Shown piece by piece: positions 33,763 through 42,204 of a stretch of 64,000 bases of DNA. The position numbers were made by a program, and so were the translations under genes. The stretch's first letter is position 1. Each line of letters begins with the position of its first letter. The notes beneath the pieces were generated by a model, which saw nothing but the letters and a program-made list of their open reading frames with translations, was not told where the DNA came from and did no database searches. This stretch comes from Bacillota bacterium (GTDB lineage Bacteria > Bacillota > Clostridia > Christensenellales > Aristaeellaceae), in assembly GCA_023411175.1 (NCBI GenBank), contig JAEYPB010000077.1, positions 25,023 to 89,022 on the forward strand, read 5' to 3'.

Positions 33763-34917
33763 ATGACCAAAAAAGAGAGCCGCCGCGCAAACTACATCTC
33801 CGCCCGGGAATCCCGCCGTATATCTCGGGAGAACCGGCGCATTACCGGCGAATTGGAAAAAAAGCTGAACCGAAGGCACGTGCCCGAGGCGGAGTATCTC
33901 TGCCAGATGCGCGACCCGAAGAACGTGGTCGAGTTTGACAACCTCTCCACCAGCTTTTTTACGGACATCGGCGTGGTCAAGGCGGTCAACGGCGTATCCT
34001 TCGACGTGCCCCAGGGCAAGACCGTGGGCGTCGTGGGCGAATCCGGCTGCGGAAAGTCGGTCACGAGCCTATCGCTGATGCAGCTCCTGCAGCGTCCGCA
34101 GGGACAGATCACCGGCGGCGCAATCCGCCTGAATTTGGGCGACCGGGCCATCGACGTGGCAAAGACCCCCGGCTACGCGATGCAGCGCATCCGCGGCAAT
34201 TCCGTCGCCATGATCTTTCAGGAGCCGATGACCAGCCTCAACCCGATCTTCAAAATCGGCGATCAGGTGGACGAGGTCATCGCGCTGCACACGGATCTGG
34301 ACAAGGAGGGCGTAAAGAGGCGCGCATTGGAAGCCCTTGAAATGGTGGGCATCGCCGATGCGGCGCGGGTTTACGACATGTTCCCCCACGAACTCTCCGG
34401 CGGCATGCGCCAGCGGGTCATGATCGCAATGGCGCTCAGCTGCAATCCCCGGCTTATCATTGCCGACGATCCGACCACGGCTCTGGATGTGACCATCCAG
34501 GCGCAGATTCTCGACCTTCTCGGAAACCTCAAGGACCGGATCAACGCCTCCATCATGCTGATCACCCACGATCTGGGCGTCATCGCTGAAATGGCGGACT
34601 ATGTGGTGGTCATGTATGCCGGGCGCGTGGTGGAGCGCGGCACCGCGAAGGAGGTCTTCCTGTCGCCGGCACATCCGTACACCGTCGGCCTCATGGCGTC
34701 GAAGCCGGTCATCAACCGCGAGGTCGAGCGGCTGTTCTCCATCCCCGGCGCCGTGCCAAACCCCATCAATATGCCGGACTACTGCTTCTTCCGAGATCGG
34801 TGCGACAAGCGGTGCGACCGTTGCGCGGGCGCTTATCCCGGAGAAATCGCGCTGACAGCCACCCACAAGGTATCCTGCTGGCTGCACGAGCGCGCGGAGG
34901 AGGGTGACGGCAAATGA
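33763..34917 (+). CDS. peptide ABC transporter ATPase (DppD/OppD family) with altered Walker B
   Basis: 384 residues. A basic/acidic helical extension of ~55 residues precedes the ATPase domain. Walker A is GESGCGKS, the signature is LSGGMRQR and the H-loop is LITHD. Walker B reads LIIADDPTTALDVT: the catalytic Glu found in nearly all DppD proteins (ADEPTTALD) is Asp236 here, encoded GAT at 34468-34470. The C-terminal OppD/F extension has a cysteine cluster (CFFRDRCDKRCDRC plus a late Cys) that in some relatives holds an iron-sulfur cluster. The stop overlaps the next start (ATGA). Confidence 0.92.
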   Translation: MTKKESRRANYISARESRRISRENRRITGELEKKLNRRHVPEAEYLCQMRDPKNVVEFDNLSTSFFTDIGVVKAVNGVSFDVPQGKTVGVVGESGCGKSVTSLSLMQLLQRPQGQITGGAIRLNLGDRAIDVAKTPGYAMQRIRGNSVAMIFQEPMTSLNPIFKIGDQVDEVIALHTDLDKEGVKRRALEALEMVGIADAARVYDMFPHELSGGMRQRVMIAMALSCNPRLIIADDPTTALDVTIQAQILDLLGNLKDRINASIMLITHDLGVIAEMADYVVVMYAGRVVERGTAKEVFLSPAHPYTVGLMASKPVINREVERLFSIPGAVPNPINMPDYCFFRDRCDKRCDRCAGAYPGEIALTATHKVSCWLHERAEEGDGK

Positions 34918-35891
34918 CCGAGAACATTCTGGAGGTTCGAGACCTCGTCAAGCATTATCCTGTAAGGACCGGCATGTTCGGCCGCGTGGTGGGAAAGGTG
35001 CGCGCGGTGGACGGCGTCAGCTTCTCCATCCCACGCGGCAGCACGATGGGCCTTGTGGGCGAGTCCGGCTGTGGCAAGACCACCGTGGGCAAGACCATCC
35101 TGCGGCTGACGGACCGAACCAGCGGTTCCGTCATGTTTGACGGCCGCGAGCTTTTCGACCTCACCCCCCGCGAGATGCGCGCGATCCGGCCGCGCATCCA
35201 GATCATATTTCAGGACCCATATTCCAGCCTGTCACCGAGGCTTCCGGTTTCGGAGATCATCGGCGAAGCCGTGCGCGAGCATCGCATCGTGCCGGAGCGC
35301 GAGTTGGACGGGTACATCACCGAAATCATGCGCGCCTGCGGCCTGCAGCCCTATCATAAGGACCGCTACCCCCACGAGTTCTCGGGCGGCCAGCGACAGC
35401 GCATCTGCATCGCCCGGGCGCTGGCGCTGAAGCCCGACTTTATCGTCTGCGACGAGCCCGTGTCGGCGCTGGACGTGTCGATTCAGGCACAGATCATCAA
35501 CCTGCTTTCGGATCTTCAAAAGCAGTTCGGCATGGCGTACCTGTTCATCTCCCACGATCTTTCGGTGGTGGAGCACATCTCAGACGCCGTGGGCGTGATG
35601 TACCTGGGCACGATGGTGGAATACGCTAATAAGCAAGAGCTTTTCAAAAACCCGCTGCACCCCTACACCCGCGCGCTGTTCTCCGCCATCCCGATGCCGG
35701 ACCCCACCGCCAAGATGGAGCGGATCCTTCTGAAGGGGTCGATCCCCTCGCCGGCGAATCCTCCCTCCGGATGCAAGTTCCATACCCGCTGCCCGAACTG
35801 CATGGAGATTTGCGGCAAGGTTTCACCGGAGCCCCGCGACGTGGGCGGGCACATGGTGGCCTGCCACCTGTACAGCAATGAAACGCCCTGA
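34914..35891 (+). CDS. peptide ABC transporter ATPase (DppF/OppF family)
   Basis: 325 residues. Walker A GESGCGKTT, signature FSGGQRQR, Walker B FIVCDEPVSALDVS with the catalytic Glu intact, H-loop FISHD. The C-terminal extension has CKFHTRCPNCMEIC and a final Cys, the usual OppF cysteine set. It pairs with the upstream ATPase, so the transporter would have one normal and one altered catalytic site. ATG overlaps the upstream stop by 4 bases. Confidence 0.95.
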   Translation: MTENILEVRDLVKHYPVRTGMFGRVVGKVRAVDGVSFSIPRGSTMGLVGESGCGKTTVGKTILRLTDRTSGSVMFDGRELFDLTPREMRAIRPRIQIIFQDPYSSLSPRLPVSEIIGEAVREHRIVPERELDGYITEIMRACGLQPYHKDRYPHEFSGGQRQRICIARALALKPDFIVCDEPVSALDVSIQAQIINLLSDLQKQFGMAYLFISHDLSVVEHISDAVGVMYLGTMVEYANKQELFKNPLHPYTRALFSAIPMPDPTAKMERILLKGSIPSPANPPSGCKFHTRCPNCMEICGKVSPEPRDVGGHMVACHLYSNETP

Positions 35892-36111
35892 GTCCATCCG
35901 GGAGGACGACGGCCGCGTCATCGCCGACATGGCGCCGCTTTCCGGCTCCGACCGGGACGATGCGCCCCGCCCGGATATTCCGCCCATGACGAAGGCGGAA
36001 ACCCGGCGCTTTATCGTAAGCGCCACGCTGGCGGGCCTTCTGGTTGCGGCCATCTTGAGCCTGGCGGTGGTCGGCCTGGTGCTGTTCTGCCAGTTCGTCT
36101 GGTTCCGCTGA
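35878..36111 (+). CDS. small single-pass membrane protein in the peptide transporter operon
   Basis: 77 residues, overlapping the end of the OppF-like gene by 14 bases and therefore probably coupled to it. Residues 1-45 are charged and Pro/Asp-rich. Residues ~48-74 are one transmembrane helix (ATLAGLLVAAILSLAVVGLV), and the chain ends FVWFR. No family recognised. Its place at the end of the operon suggests a role with the transporter, but nothing in the sequence proves it. Confidence 0.65.
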   Translation: MKRPESIREDDGRVIADMAPLSGSDRDDAPRPDIPPMTKAETRRFIVSATLAGLLVAAILSLAVVGLVLFCQFVWFR

Positions 36112-36199
36112 GAGCGGCGTCCCAATTCATCATTTCAGGAAAGGTTGCGTCATCATAGCAATCCGACGCGCGCATACTATCATCTTGGAGAGTGATTTT

Positions 36200-36331
36200 A
36201 TGACCGCATTGCTGGTTCACATCGCAAATTTTCTGATCTGGCCCGCCATAGGCTTCGCGGTCTACGCGGTCGTCCGACTAATCTTGAGCGCCGTCTCCCG
36301 CATCCGCGGGAAGGCGGACAACGGGAGGTAA
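36200..36331 (+). CDS. 43-residue membrane microprotein upstream of the Mrp ATPase
   Basis: ATG at 36200 with GGAGAG 6 bases upstream; it translates to MTALLVHIANFLIWPAIGFA and continues as one hydrophobic helix followed by a basic tail (SRIRGKADNGR). Its last codons overlap the GGGAGG that serves the next gene, whose ATG lies 4 bases after this stop, so the two are coupled. No family recognised. Confidence 0.55.
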   Translation: MTALLVHIANFLIWPAIGFAVYAVVRLILSAVSRIRGKADNGR

Positions 36332-36335
36332 TACC

Positions 36336-37184
36336 ATGAGTGAATCCTGTTCCCACGACTGTTCCAGCTGCGGAGCTTCCTGCGGCGAGCGCACGGCAAG
36401 CTTTCAGGAGCCGGCGAACCCCGGCAGCCGCGTCCGCCGGGTCATCGGCGTGGTCAGCGGCAAGGGCGGCGTCGGCAAATCGCTGGTCACAACGCTGCTC
36501 GCGGTCAACGCACGGCGGCAGAATCTGAGGGTCGGCATACTGGACGCGGACATCACCGGCCCCTCGATTCCCAAGGCCTTCGGCCTGACCGATAAGGCCA
36601 CCGGCAACGATATGGGCATATTCCCCGTCTTTACGAAGACGGGCATCCGCACCATGAGCCTCAACCTGCTCATCGAAGACGACAACGACCCGGTGGTCTG
36701 GCGCGGCCCGGTCATCGCCGGGACGGTAAAGCAGTTCTGGACGGACGTCGTCTGGGGCGATCTGGACATTCTCTTTATCGACATGCCGCCGGGAACCGGT
36801 GATGTGCCGCTGACGGTCTTCCAGTCTCTGCCGGTGGACGGGGTAATCGTCGTCTCCACGCCGCAGGAACTGGTCCAGATGGTGGTGGAAAAGGCCATCC
36901 GCATGGCGGGCATGATGAACGTGCCCGTGCTGGCGCTCGTTGAGAACATGTCCTATGCCCAGTGCCCCGACTGTGGCAAACGCTTTTTCCCCTTTGGAGA
37001 CAGCCATCTTGAGGAGGTCGCCGCGGCCCACGGGGTGCAGGCGGCGGCGCGGCTCCCGATCCAGGGCAAACTGTCCGCCGCGGTAGACAAGGGCATGATC
37101 GAGCTCTACGAGGGCGACTGGCTGGACGGTGTTTCCCGGTTGATTCAGACGCTCCCCGAAAAGCCGGAGCCTCGGGAAAACTGA
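36336..37184 (+). CDS. Mrp/NBP35-type P-loop ATPase, iron-sulfur cluster carrier
   Basis: 282 residues. The N-terminal cysteine set CSHDCSSCGASC resembles the eukaryotic NBP35 N-terminal cluster site. The deviant Walker A is SGKGGVGKS, followed by DADITGPSIPKAFGL, DMPPGTGDVPLTV and, near the C-terminus, the subunit-bridging CPDC. The family holds a labile [4Fe-4S] cluster between monomers and delivers it to apo-proteins. Good ribosome site GGGAGG. It ends at a strong terminator. The window encodes several Fe-S proteins (the molybdenum hydroxylase Fe-S subunit, the YgiQ protein) as possible clients. Confidence 0.93.
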   Translation: MSESCSHDCSSCGASCGERTASFQEPANPGSRVRRVIGVVSGKGGVGKSLVTTLLAVNARRQNLRVGILDADITGPSIPKAFGLTDKATGNDMGIFPVFTKTGIRTMSLNLLIEDDNDPVVWRGPVIAGTVKQFWTDVVWGDLDILFIDMPPGTGDVPLTVFQSLPVDGVIVVSTPQELVQMVVEKAIRMAGMMNVPVLALVENMSYAQCPDCGKRFFPFGDSHLEEVAAAHGVQAAARLPIQGKLSAAVDKGMIELYEGDWLDGVSRLIQTLPEKPEPREN

Positions 37185-37207
37185 TTCCATTCGCAAAAAC
37201 TCCATAT

Positions 37208-37250
37208 AAAACGCTGCCACCGACGATGTTCGCCGGTGGCAGCGTTTTTT
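37208..37250 (+). terminator. bidirectional terminator between mrp and the diguanylate cyclase gene
   Basis: AAAACGCTGCCACCG/CGGTGGCAGCGTTTT with an 11-base loop, Ts on the plus strand and a matching T-run (TTTT) on the minus strand. It serves both convergent genes. Confidence 0.92.
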
Positions 37251-37267
37251 AAGCCTTTACACCATTG

Positions 37268-39145
37268 TCAGTCTCCGCCGCCGTCCGGAATGGATGTCGG
37301 GCGGGGCTCGGCCTCGGTTTTCAGCATTTTGTCGATGAAAAGGCGCGCGACTTCTCCGTCGATGAGGGCGTCGTCCGGCGCCACTTTTCCGGTGTCGTGG
37401 TACAGCCCCGTCGAGAGCAGCTTTTCAACGTCATCGCTATCCAGCTGCTTTTCGCGCCCGAGGGCCATGCGCAGCCTGCCGACAGCCTCGGAATGCCTGT
37501 GTTCCGAGTCACTTTGCTTGTCGAGGCTGGACAGAATCTGCAGCAGCATGTCGGACTTCACCTGGCGGTTCAGCGCCAGCTTTTCCCGGTACATGCTGTC
37601 TTCCGCCGACCTGTAGATGGCGTCAATATCTTCTCCGACGCCATTCTTTGTGGCGATACCGAAGGATGCGGTAATCGTCACATCCTCAACGGCCCTCGCC
37701 AACAGCGCCTCCCGGACGCGCTCGACGATGCGCCTAGCCGCTTCGAAGGGCGTGCGCGGCAAAAGCAGCACGAACTCATCTCCGCCGATGCGGGCGGCTA
37801 CATCCGAGGCGCGCAGGCTCGCCCTGAGCACCTGCGCAAAGGTGACCAGCAACTTGTCTCCCGCCATGTGCCCGAAGGCGTCGTTGATCAGCTTCAAGCC
37901 GTTTACGTCGATGAGAACCATCGAAAGCGGCATGTTTTCCGCCGTATCCAGCACTTGCAGCCGCTCGCTGTAGAACCTTCGGTTGTGCAGGTCCGTCAGC
38001 GGGTCGTGCTGATTCAGGTAGAGAATCTGCCGCTCGTTGGATTTCCGGACGGAAACATTCCGGCTAATGCCCACCGCTTCGAGACCGCCGTAAGCGTTGA
38101 AGCGCAGCCGGATCGATACCTCCGTGCAGACGACGGAACCATCCTTTGCGTACTGGTCGATCTCAATCACGGGGTTTGCGACATCGCCGCCGCTTTCAAA
38201 TTCTTCCACCCGCTGCGCAAGGTAGGCGCTGACGCGGGCATAGGACTCCTGCGTCATGGAATCCGCGACGCGCTCACGCAGCGCTTCCTCCGCGGTGAGA
38301 CCGCGCAGCGAAAACACCGAGGGGCTGATGTACGTGTAGCAGTCCGAACTCAGATCCAGAACCCAAATGACATCCTGTGCATTTTCGGCCATCAGCCGAT
38401 ACTTTTCTTCGCTGACGCTGAGCGCGCGCTCGGCACACTTGTGCGTGGTCACATCCGTCAGAAAGAAGATCTGCGCCGTTTTGCCATACCAGTCGATCTG
38501 GACGCCCCTGACCTCCAGCCACGCGACGCCGCCACCCGCCGCGGCGCGCAGCGTAACCGGGTTTTCCTGCTCTTTTCCGTCCGAAACCTCGGCGACAAGA
38601 TCCTGAGCAATCTCACGGTCGGCGTCGATGAACAGTTCGAAGAAGCACAGACCTTGAAGCGGAGCGCCGGAGAGCCTTTCAAGCCGGGCATTATGGAGCG
38701 CGATTCGCCCGCCCACCACGACGGCGATCGCGTCTGTAGCGTTCTCAAACAGCAGGCGGTACTTGATTTCAGACCGGCATAGCGCGTCCGTCCGCTCGTC
38801 CAGCGCCCGCGCCATCTCATTGAAGGCATCGGACAGTTCTCCGAGGAAATCAACCTTCTGGTTGAAATCGCCCGCGGCAATCGCACGGCTCTGCCACACC
38901 AAATGCCTCAGCGCGCCCTGCAGCGCCTTCAGCGTCCCGACGGTAAAGCCCCGGCCCGGAATTTCGCTGCTCAGGTCGCCCTTCCCCAGCGCCAGAACGC
39001 CTTCCCGGATGGATCGGATGGTTCCGGCCAGCTGACCTAGCGCAGGATCATCCTGGAGAATCTCCGGAACATCACAGGGCTTCTTGCCATCGATCAGGTC
39101 GTTCAGGTACTTTACGGCGATCTCGTACTTCTGATCCCCATTCAT
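37268..39145 (-). CDS. PAS-PAS-GGDEF diguanylate cyclase with truncated HD-GYP end
   Basis: 625 residues, no transmembrane segment. About residues 50-118 resemble a HAMP-type helical module (GDFNQKVDFLGELSDAFNEM). Two PAS domains follow (SEIKYRLLFENATDAIAVV and SEEKYRLMAENAQDVIWVL). The GGDEF domain has DPLTDLHNRR and ARIGGDEFVLLLP, with the RxxD inhibitory site (RASD) five residues upstream, so it should make c-di-GMP and be product-inhibited. After it, RHSEAVGRLRMALGREKQL and LYHDTGKVAPDDALID look like the start of an HD-GYP domain that then stops. It follows the V4R gene by 18 bases and probably shares its signal. ATG with GAGG upstream. Confidence 0.9.
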   Translation of the reverse strand: MNGDQKYEIAVKYLNDLIDGKKPCDVPEILQDDPALGQLAGTIRSIREGVLALGKGDLSSEIPGRGFTVGTLKALQGALRHLVWQSRAIAAGDFNQKVDFLGELSDAFNEMARALDERTDALCRSEIKYRLLFENATDAIAVVVGGRIALHNARLERLSGAPLQGLCFFELFIDADREIAQDLVAEVSDGKEQENPVTLRAAAGGGVAWLEVRGVQIDWYGKTAQIFFLTDVTTHKCAERALSVSEEKYRLMAENAQDVIWVLDLSSDCYTYISPSVFSLRGLTAEEALRERVADSMTQESYARVSAYLAQRVEEFESGGDVANPVIEIDQYAKDGSVVCTEVSIRLRFNAYGGLEAVGISRNVSVRKSNERQILYLNQHDPLTDLHNRRFYSERLQVLDTAENMPLSMVLIDVNGLKLINDAFGHMAGDKLLVTFAQVLRASLRASDVAARIGGDEFVLLLPRTPFEAARRIVERVREALLARAVEDVTITASFGIATKNGVGEDIDAIYRSAEDSMYREKLALNRQVKSDMLLQILSSLDKQSDSEHRHSEAVGRLRMALGREKQLDSDDVEKLLSTGLYHDTGKVAPDDALIDGEVARLFIDKMLKTEAEPRPTSIPDGGGD

Positions 39146-39163
39146 TCGTTGGTCCTCATCTCG

Positions 39164-39679
39164 TCACTGTGCTCGGGCCCTAAAACGGCATACCCTGTCG
39201 CCGGTACACCAGCAGTCGATCTCCTTGACATGATAGGCCCTTTTTGTTGTGGCTTCAAGCACACCAGCGATAAAACCCTCGTCATAGCTGCAGATTTCAT
39301 AGTCCAGCTCAGGCAGACCAGAACAATCGGCATCCTCGGCCACCGTTAAAAGAATTTCATCAAATGGCGGCTCCGCCTTTTCTATCCGTATGACACCCGC
39401 GCCCAATCTTTTAAACGAGTCCTGCAGCGCGGAGACCGTCTCCATGAAACCTCCCGCCCCGTCGATCAGTTGGTGAAAGTAATGTACTCCAGCCAGCTTT
39501 CCGGCTTCATAAAACAACCTGTCCGCTTCCTCGGTTCCAAATTCCCTTTCGAGAACGTCCCGGAATGTGAACTGCATCAGCCGGTAGACCTTGATGTCGA
39601 TCTTATCACCCAGATTGGGCCGCCCGTCTTCGGTGTCCCCCAAAAGATCCCAGTAAAACTCGTACTTCCTTGTGCGCAT
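39164..39679 (-). CDS. V4R-domain small-molecule sensor
   Basis: 171 residues. The C-terminal half has the V4R pattern: SYDEGFIAGVLEATTKR, then EIDCWCTGDRVCRFRA with its conserved cysteines. V4R domains bind small hydrophobic ligands or metals and appear in NorR/DmpR-type regulators and next to signalling proteins. The gene is directly upstream of the PAS-GGDEF protein (18-base gap), so ligand-controlled c-di-GMP output is likely. ATG with GGAGGG 7 bases upstream. The upstream stretch (39680-39800) is unusually AT-rich for this genome. Confidence 0.85.
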   Translation of the reverse strand: MRTRKYEFYWDLLGDTEDGRPNLGDKIDIKVYRLMQFTFRDVLEREFGTEEADRLFYEAGKLAGVHYFHQLIDGAGGFMETVSALQDSFKRLGAGVIRIEKAEPPFDEILLTVAEDADCSGLPELDYEICSYDEGFIAGVLEATTKRAYHVKEIDCWCTGDRVCRFRARAQ

Positions 39680-39808
39680 GTTTCAACCCTCCGAGCCGCG
39701 CGGGGCGAGACGTTTTATGCCACCCATTCCATTCGAAAATCAAATCTCAAATATTTAATTGATGCTAACATATTTTGAAGCTGTTGGCAAGACATCCATA
39801 TGCCTTTC

Positions 39809-39842
39809 CAAAAAGCAAAAGCCGCGCAAGTGCCTGCGCAGC
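39809..39842 (-). terminator. terminator of modA
   Basis: On the minus strand GCTGCGCA/TGCGCGGC (one G-U pair, 6-base loop) is followed by TTTTGCTTTTT, 54 bases after the modA stop. Confidence 0.8.
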
Positions 39843-39895
39843 CTTTATGTAGTGTGGTATAGGATTTTCCCGGAACGCTTCGCTTTCCCTCGCGC

Positions 39896-40696
39896 TTAGG
39901 CCGCCGGGGTCGCGGCGGGCGCCACGGCTTCGGCCATCGTAAAGCCCACGGCTTCAAACGCCTTCACAGCTTCGGGTGTTTCGAGGAAGGACAGGAAGGC
40001 CTTCGCGGCATCGGCATGGGCGGAACCTTTCAGCACCGCGCCGGGATAGACCACCGGCTTGTGGCTGTCTTCGGGAGCTTCCGCCACCACTTCGATTCCC
40101 GTGGCGGTCGCCGCGTCGGTAGCGTAAACCACGCCGCAATCCACCGCGCCGCTTTCCACCTGGGCGAGCACTTCCTTCACATTCGAGCCCAGCGACGCCT
40201 TTGCGGAAACGGCCTCCCACAACCCCAGCGCGGTGAAGACCTCCTGAGCGTACTGGCCCACCGGCACGTCCGAATTGCCCAGCGCCACCAGCTTCACAGC
40301 GTCATCAGTCACGTCCTCAAAGCCGGTCAGCCCAAGTTCGGAGCCCTCCGGGACGATCAGAACCACCTTGTTCGTCAGAATATCCTTCCGCGTATCTGCC
40401 AGCACGTATCCGCCCTCCGCCAGCGCGTCCATCTGCTTCCGGGCAGCGGAGAGGAAAAGGTCGGCCGTCGCACCGGACTCAATCTGCTTTTGCAGCGTGC
40501 CGCTGGAATCGAAGTTGAAGGCCAGCGTCACATCCGGCTGCGCGGCCCTGTACAGTTCCGCGATTTCCGTCAGCGATTCCGTGAGGCTCGCCGCCGCGAA
40601 CACGTTCAGCTCCACCGGATCGCTCGCCAGCGCCGAGGGCGCCAGCAGCAGGCAGATCGAGACGGCCGCTGCGATCGACTTGAGGATGCGCTTCAT
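39896..40696 (-). CDS. modA: molybdate ABC transporter substrate-binding protein
   Basis: 266 residues. Residues 1-24 form a signal peptide ending ALAS, without a lipobox. The ModA fold is marked by LNVFAAASLTESLTEIAELY, NFDSSGTLQKQI, GATADLFLSA and VDCGVVYATDA. These provide the Ser and Tyr oxyanion contacts. It captures molybdate or tungstate for ModBC, but no modB or modC is near, so the gene is an orphan here. The supply would suit the molybdenum hydroxylase encoded ~16 kb away. It has its own promoter overlapped by palindromes. Confidence 0.93.
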   Translation of the reverse strand: MKRILKSIAAAVSICLLLAPSALASDPVELNVFAAASLTESLTEIAELYRAAQPDVTLAFNFDSSGTLQKQIESGATADLFLSAARKQMDALAEGGYVLADTRKDILTNKVVLIVPEGSELGLTGFEDVTDDAVKLVALGNSDVPVGQYAQEVFTALGLWEAVSAKASLGSNVKEVLAQVESGAVDCGVVYATDAATATGIEVVAEAPEDSHKPVVYPGAVLKGSAHADAAKAFLSFLETPEAVKAFEAVGFTMAEAVAPAATPAA

Positions 40697-40710
40697 GTGG
40701 ATTCCTCCTT

Positions 40711-40807
40711 GACAAACGTGTCAAATTAAAATTGATACGAAACGGTAAATAATAGTCACGTTTCTTCCTGTTTGATACATTGTATCCGCCGTGATGGGCG
40801 TTGTCAA
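40711..40807 (-). promoter_or_regulatory. modA promoter with two palindromic operator candidates
   Basis: On the minus strand TTGACA (40802-40807) and TACAAT (40779-40784), spacer 17. The perfect palindrome GATACATTGTATC (40774-40786) covers the -10 box. A second, TTGACA-N4-TGTCAA (40711-40726), abuts the AAGGAGG ribosome site. Neither resembles the E. coli ModE site. Confidence 0.7.
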
Positions 40808-40890
40808 GCACTCAAAGGCGGCCAGCCGTAATATTCACCCAAGAATAACGCTCCGGACATCCGCCGCATGCCAGCGGGAGCGCAAAGCGA

Positions 40891-40925
40891 GGCGCCCGGT
40901 TCAAACTCATTTTGAACCGGGCGCC
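40891..40925 (-). terminator. hairpin after the threonine aldolase gene
   Basis: A perfect 15-bp stem GGCGCCCGGTTCAAA/TTTGAACCGGGCGCC with a 5-base loop, 69 bases after the aldolase stop. It is T-poor on the minus strand but has GTTTCGTTTC on the plus strand. Confidence 0.65.
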
Positions 40926-40994
40926 GTTTCGTTTCCCAATAGAGAATTCTATCCTGAGCAACAATCAATTGAGGTTGAGAGATTTGTCACGGTC

Positions 40995-42011
40995 TCATGA
41001 CTGAAGCGCCTCAATGAGCGCATCCACATCCGCCTCATTCGTCGTCCACGAGGTGACGAAGCGGGCGATCTTCATCCCGCCTTCCTCCCCGCCGGGCTCA
41101 AAATGAAAGCCTTTCGCGAGCCCTTCCATGACCTCTTCCGGCAGGAAGACGAAGAGCTGATTGGTCTTTGAATCCGTGTACAGCGCTCGTCCAGCCCGCT
41201 CAAGGCCTTCCCGGAGCCGCGCCGCCATGCGGTTTTCGTACCGCCCGATCTCGTAATACAGCCCATCCTGAAACAGCGCTCGGAACTGGATTCCCAGAAG
41301 CCGCCCTTTCGCCGTCATCGCGCCCCGCTGCTTGATGGTGTAGTCGAGGTCCTTTTTCAGATCGTCCCGGGTAACGACCAGCGCCTCGCCGAACAGCGCG
41401 CCGTTTTTCGTGCCGCCGATGTAGAAGCAGTCTGTGAGCCGCGCAATGTCCCGGATGGTGAGGTCTCCCGCCGAAGCCGCCAGCGCGGAGGCAAGGCGCG
41501 CGCCGTCCAGGTAGAGGATCAGATCCTTTTCAAGGCAGAGCGTGCGGATTGCCTCGAGCTCCGCGCGGGTGTAATGCGTGCCGAACTCGGTCGTATCGGA
41601 GATGTAGACCATCCCGGGCTTTACCATGTGGGGCCCGCCGTGGGCCGCGAGCACCCTTCCGATCAATTCGGGCGTCAGCTTTGCGTCCCGGGCGGGCGCC
41701 GTCAGCACCTTGTGCCCGGTGGCCTCGATGGCGCCCGTCTCGTGGGTGCTGATATGGCCACCCTCGGCCGCGATCACCGCCTCGTGGGGCCTGAGCGCGT
41801 GGGCGATCATGATCTGATTCGTCTGGGTTCCGCCGGGAATGAACCGCACCAGCGCGTCCGGCTGGGCGATTTCGCGCCGGATCAGCCCGCGCGCCTCCTC
41901 GCAGATTTCGTCGTCGCCATACCCCGGCGTGCGGGTCGTGTTATCGCGGATGAGCGAGTCGAGGATGCGGGGATGCGCGCCCTCGGAATAATCGTTTTTG
42001 AACCAATGCAT
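40995..42011 (-). CDS. low-specificity threonine aldolase / beta-eliminating-lyase family enzyme
   Basis: 338 residues from the ATG at 42011 (GGAGG 6 bases upstream). The PLP-binding Lys is in YIGGTKNGALFGEA; DGARLASALAA holds the Asp that contacts the pyridine nitrogen. The family start MHWFKNDYSEGAHPRIL is typical of the clostridial LtaE-like group. It cleaves L-threonine or allo-threonine to glycine and acetaldehyde; related members act on other beta-hydroxy amino acids. Monocistronic by spacing. Confidence 0.9.
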   Translation of the reverse strand: MHWFKNDYSEGAHPRILDSLIRDNTTRTPGYGDDEICEEARGLIRREIAQPDALVRFIPGGTQTNQIMIAHALRPHEAVIAAEGGHISTHETGAIEATGHKVLTAPARDAKLTPELIGRVLAAHGGPHMVKPGMVYISDTTEFGTHYTRAELEAIRTLCLEKDLILYLDGARLASALAASAGDLTIRDIARLTDCFYIGGTKNGALFGEALVVTRDDLKKDLDYTIKQRGAMTAKGRLLGIQFRALFQDGLYYEIGRYENRMAARLREGLERAGRALYTDSKTNQLFVFLPEEVMEGLAKGFHFEPGGEEGGMKIARFVTSWTTNEADVDALIEALQS

Positions 42012-42136
42012 TGTTGCCACCTCCGGCATTTCATGATACGCCACAAACCGCCTTTTGGCAAGAATAAGTATTCACTGTTTCTTCTGACGCGGCAGATAAT
42101 TCATGACTTCGCCACAAAAGCGGTCGAAACCGCGGC

Positions 42137-42165
42137 TTGACACACCCTATCCTCCGTGCTAAATT
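42137..42165 (+). promoter_or_regulatory. promoter of the coiled-coil protein gene
   Basis: TTGACA at 42137-42142 and TAAATT at 42160-42165, spacer 17, about 40 bases before the start codon. Confidence 0.7.
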
Positions 42166-42204
42166 CAATGAAAGAAATGCTTGGGAAATAAAGGAGCGAA
42201 CGCG

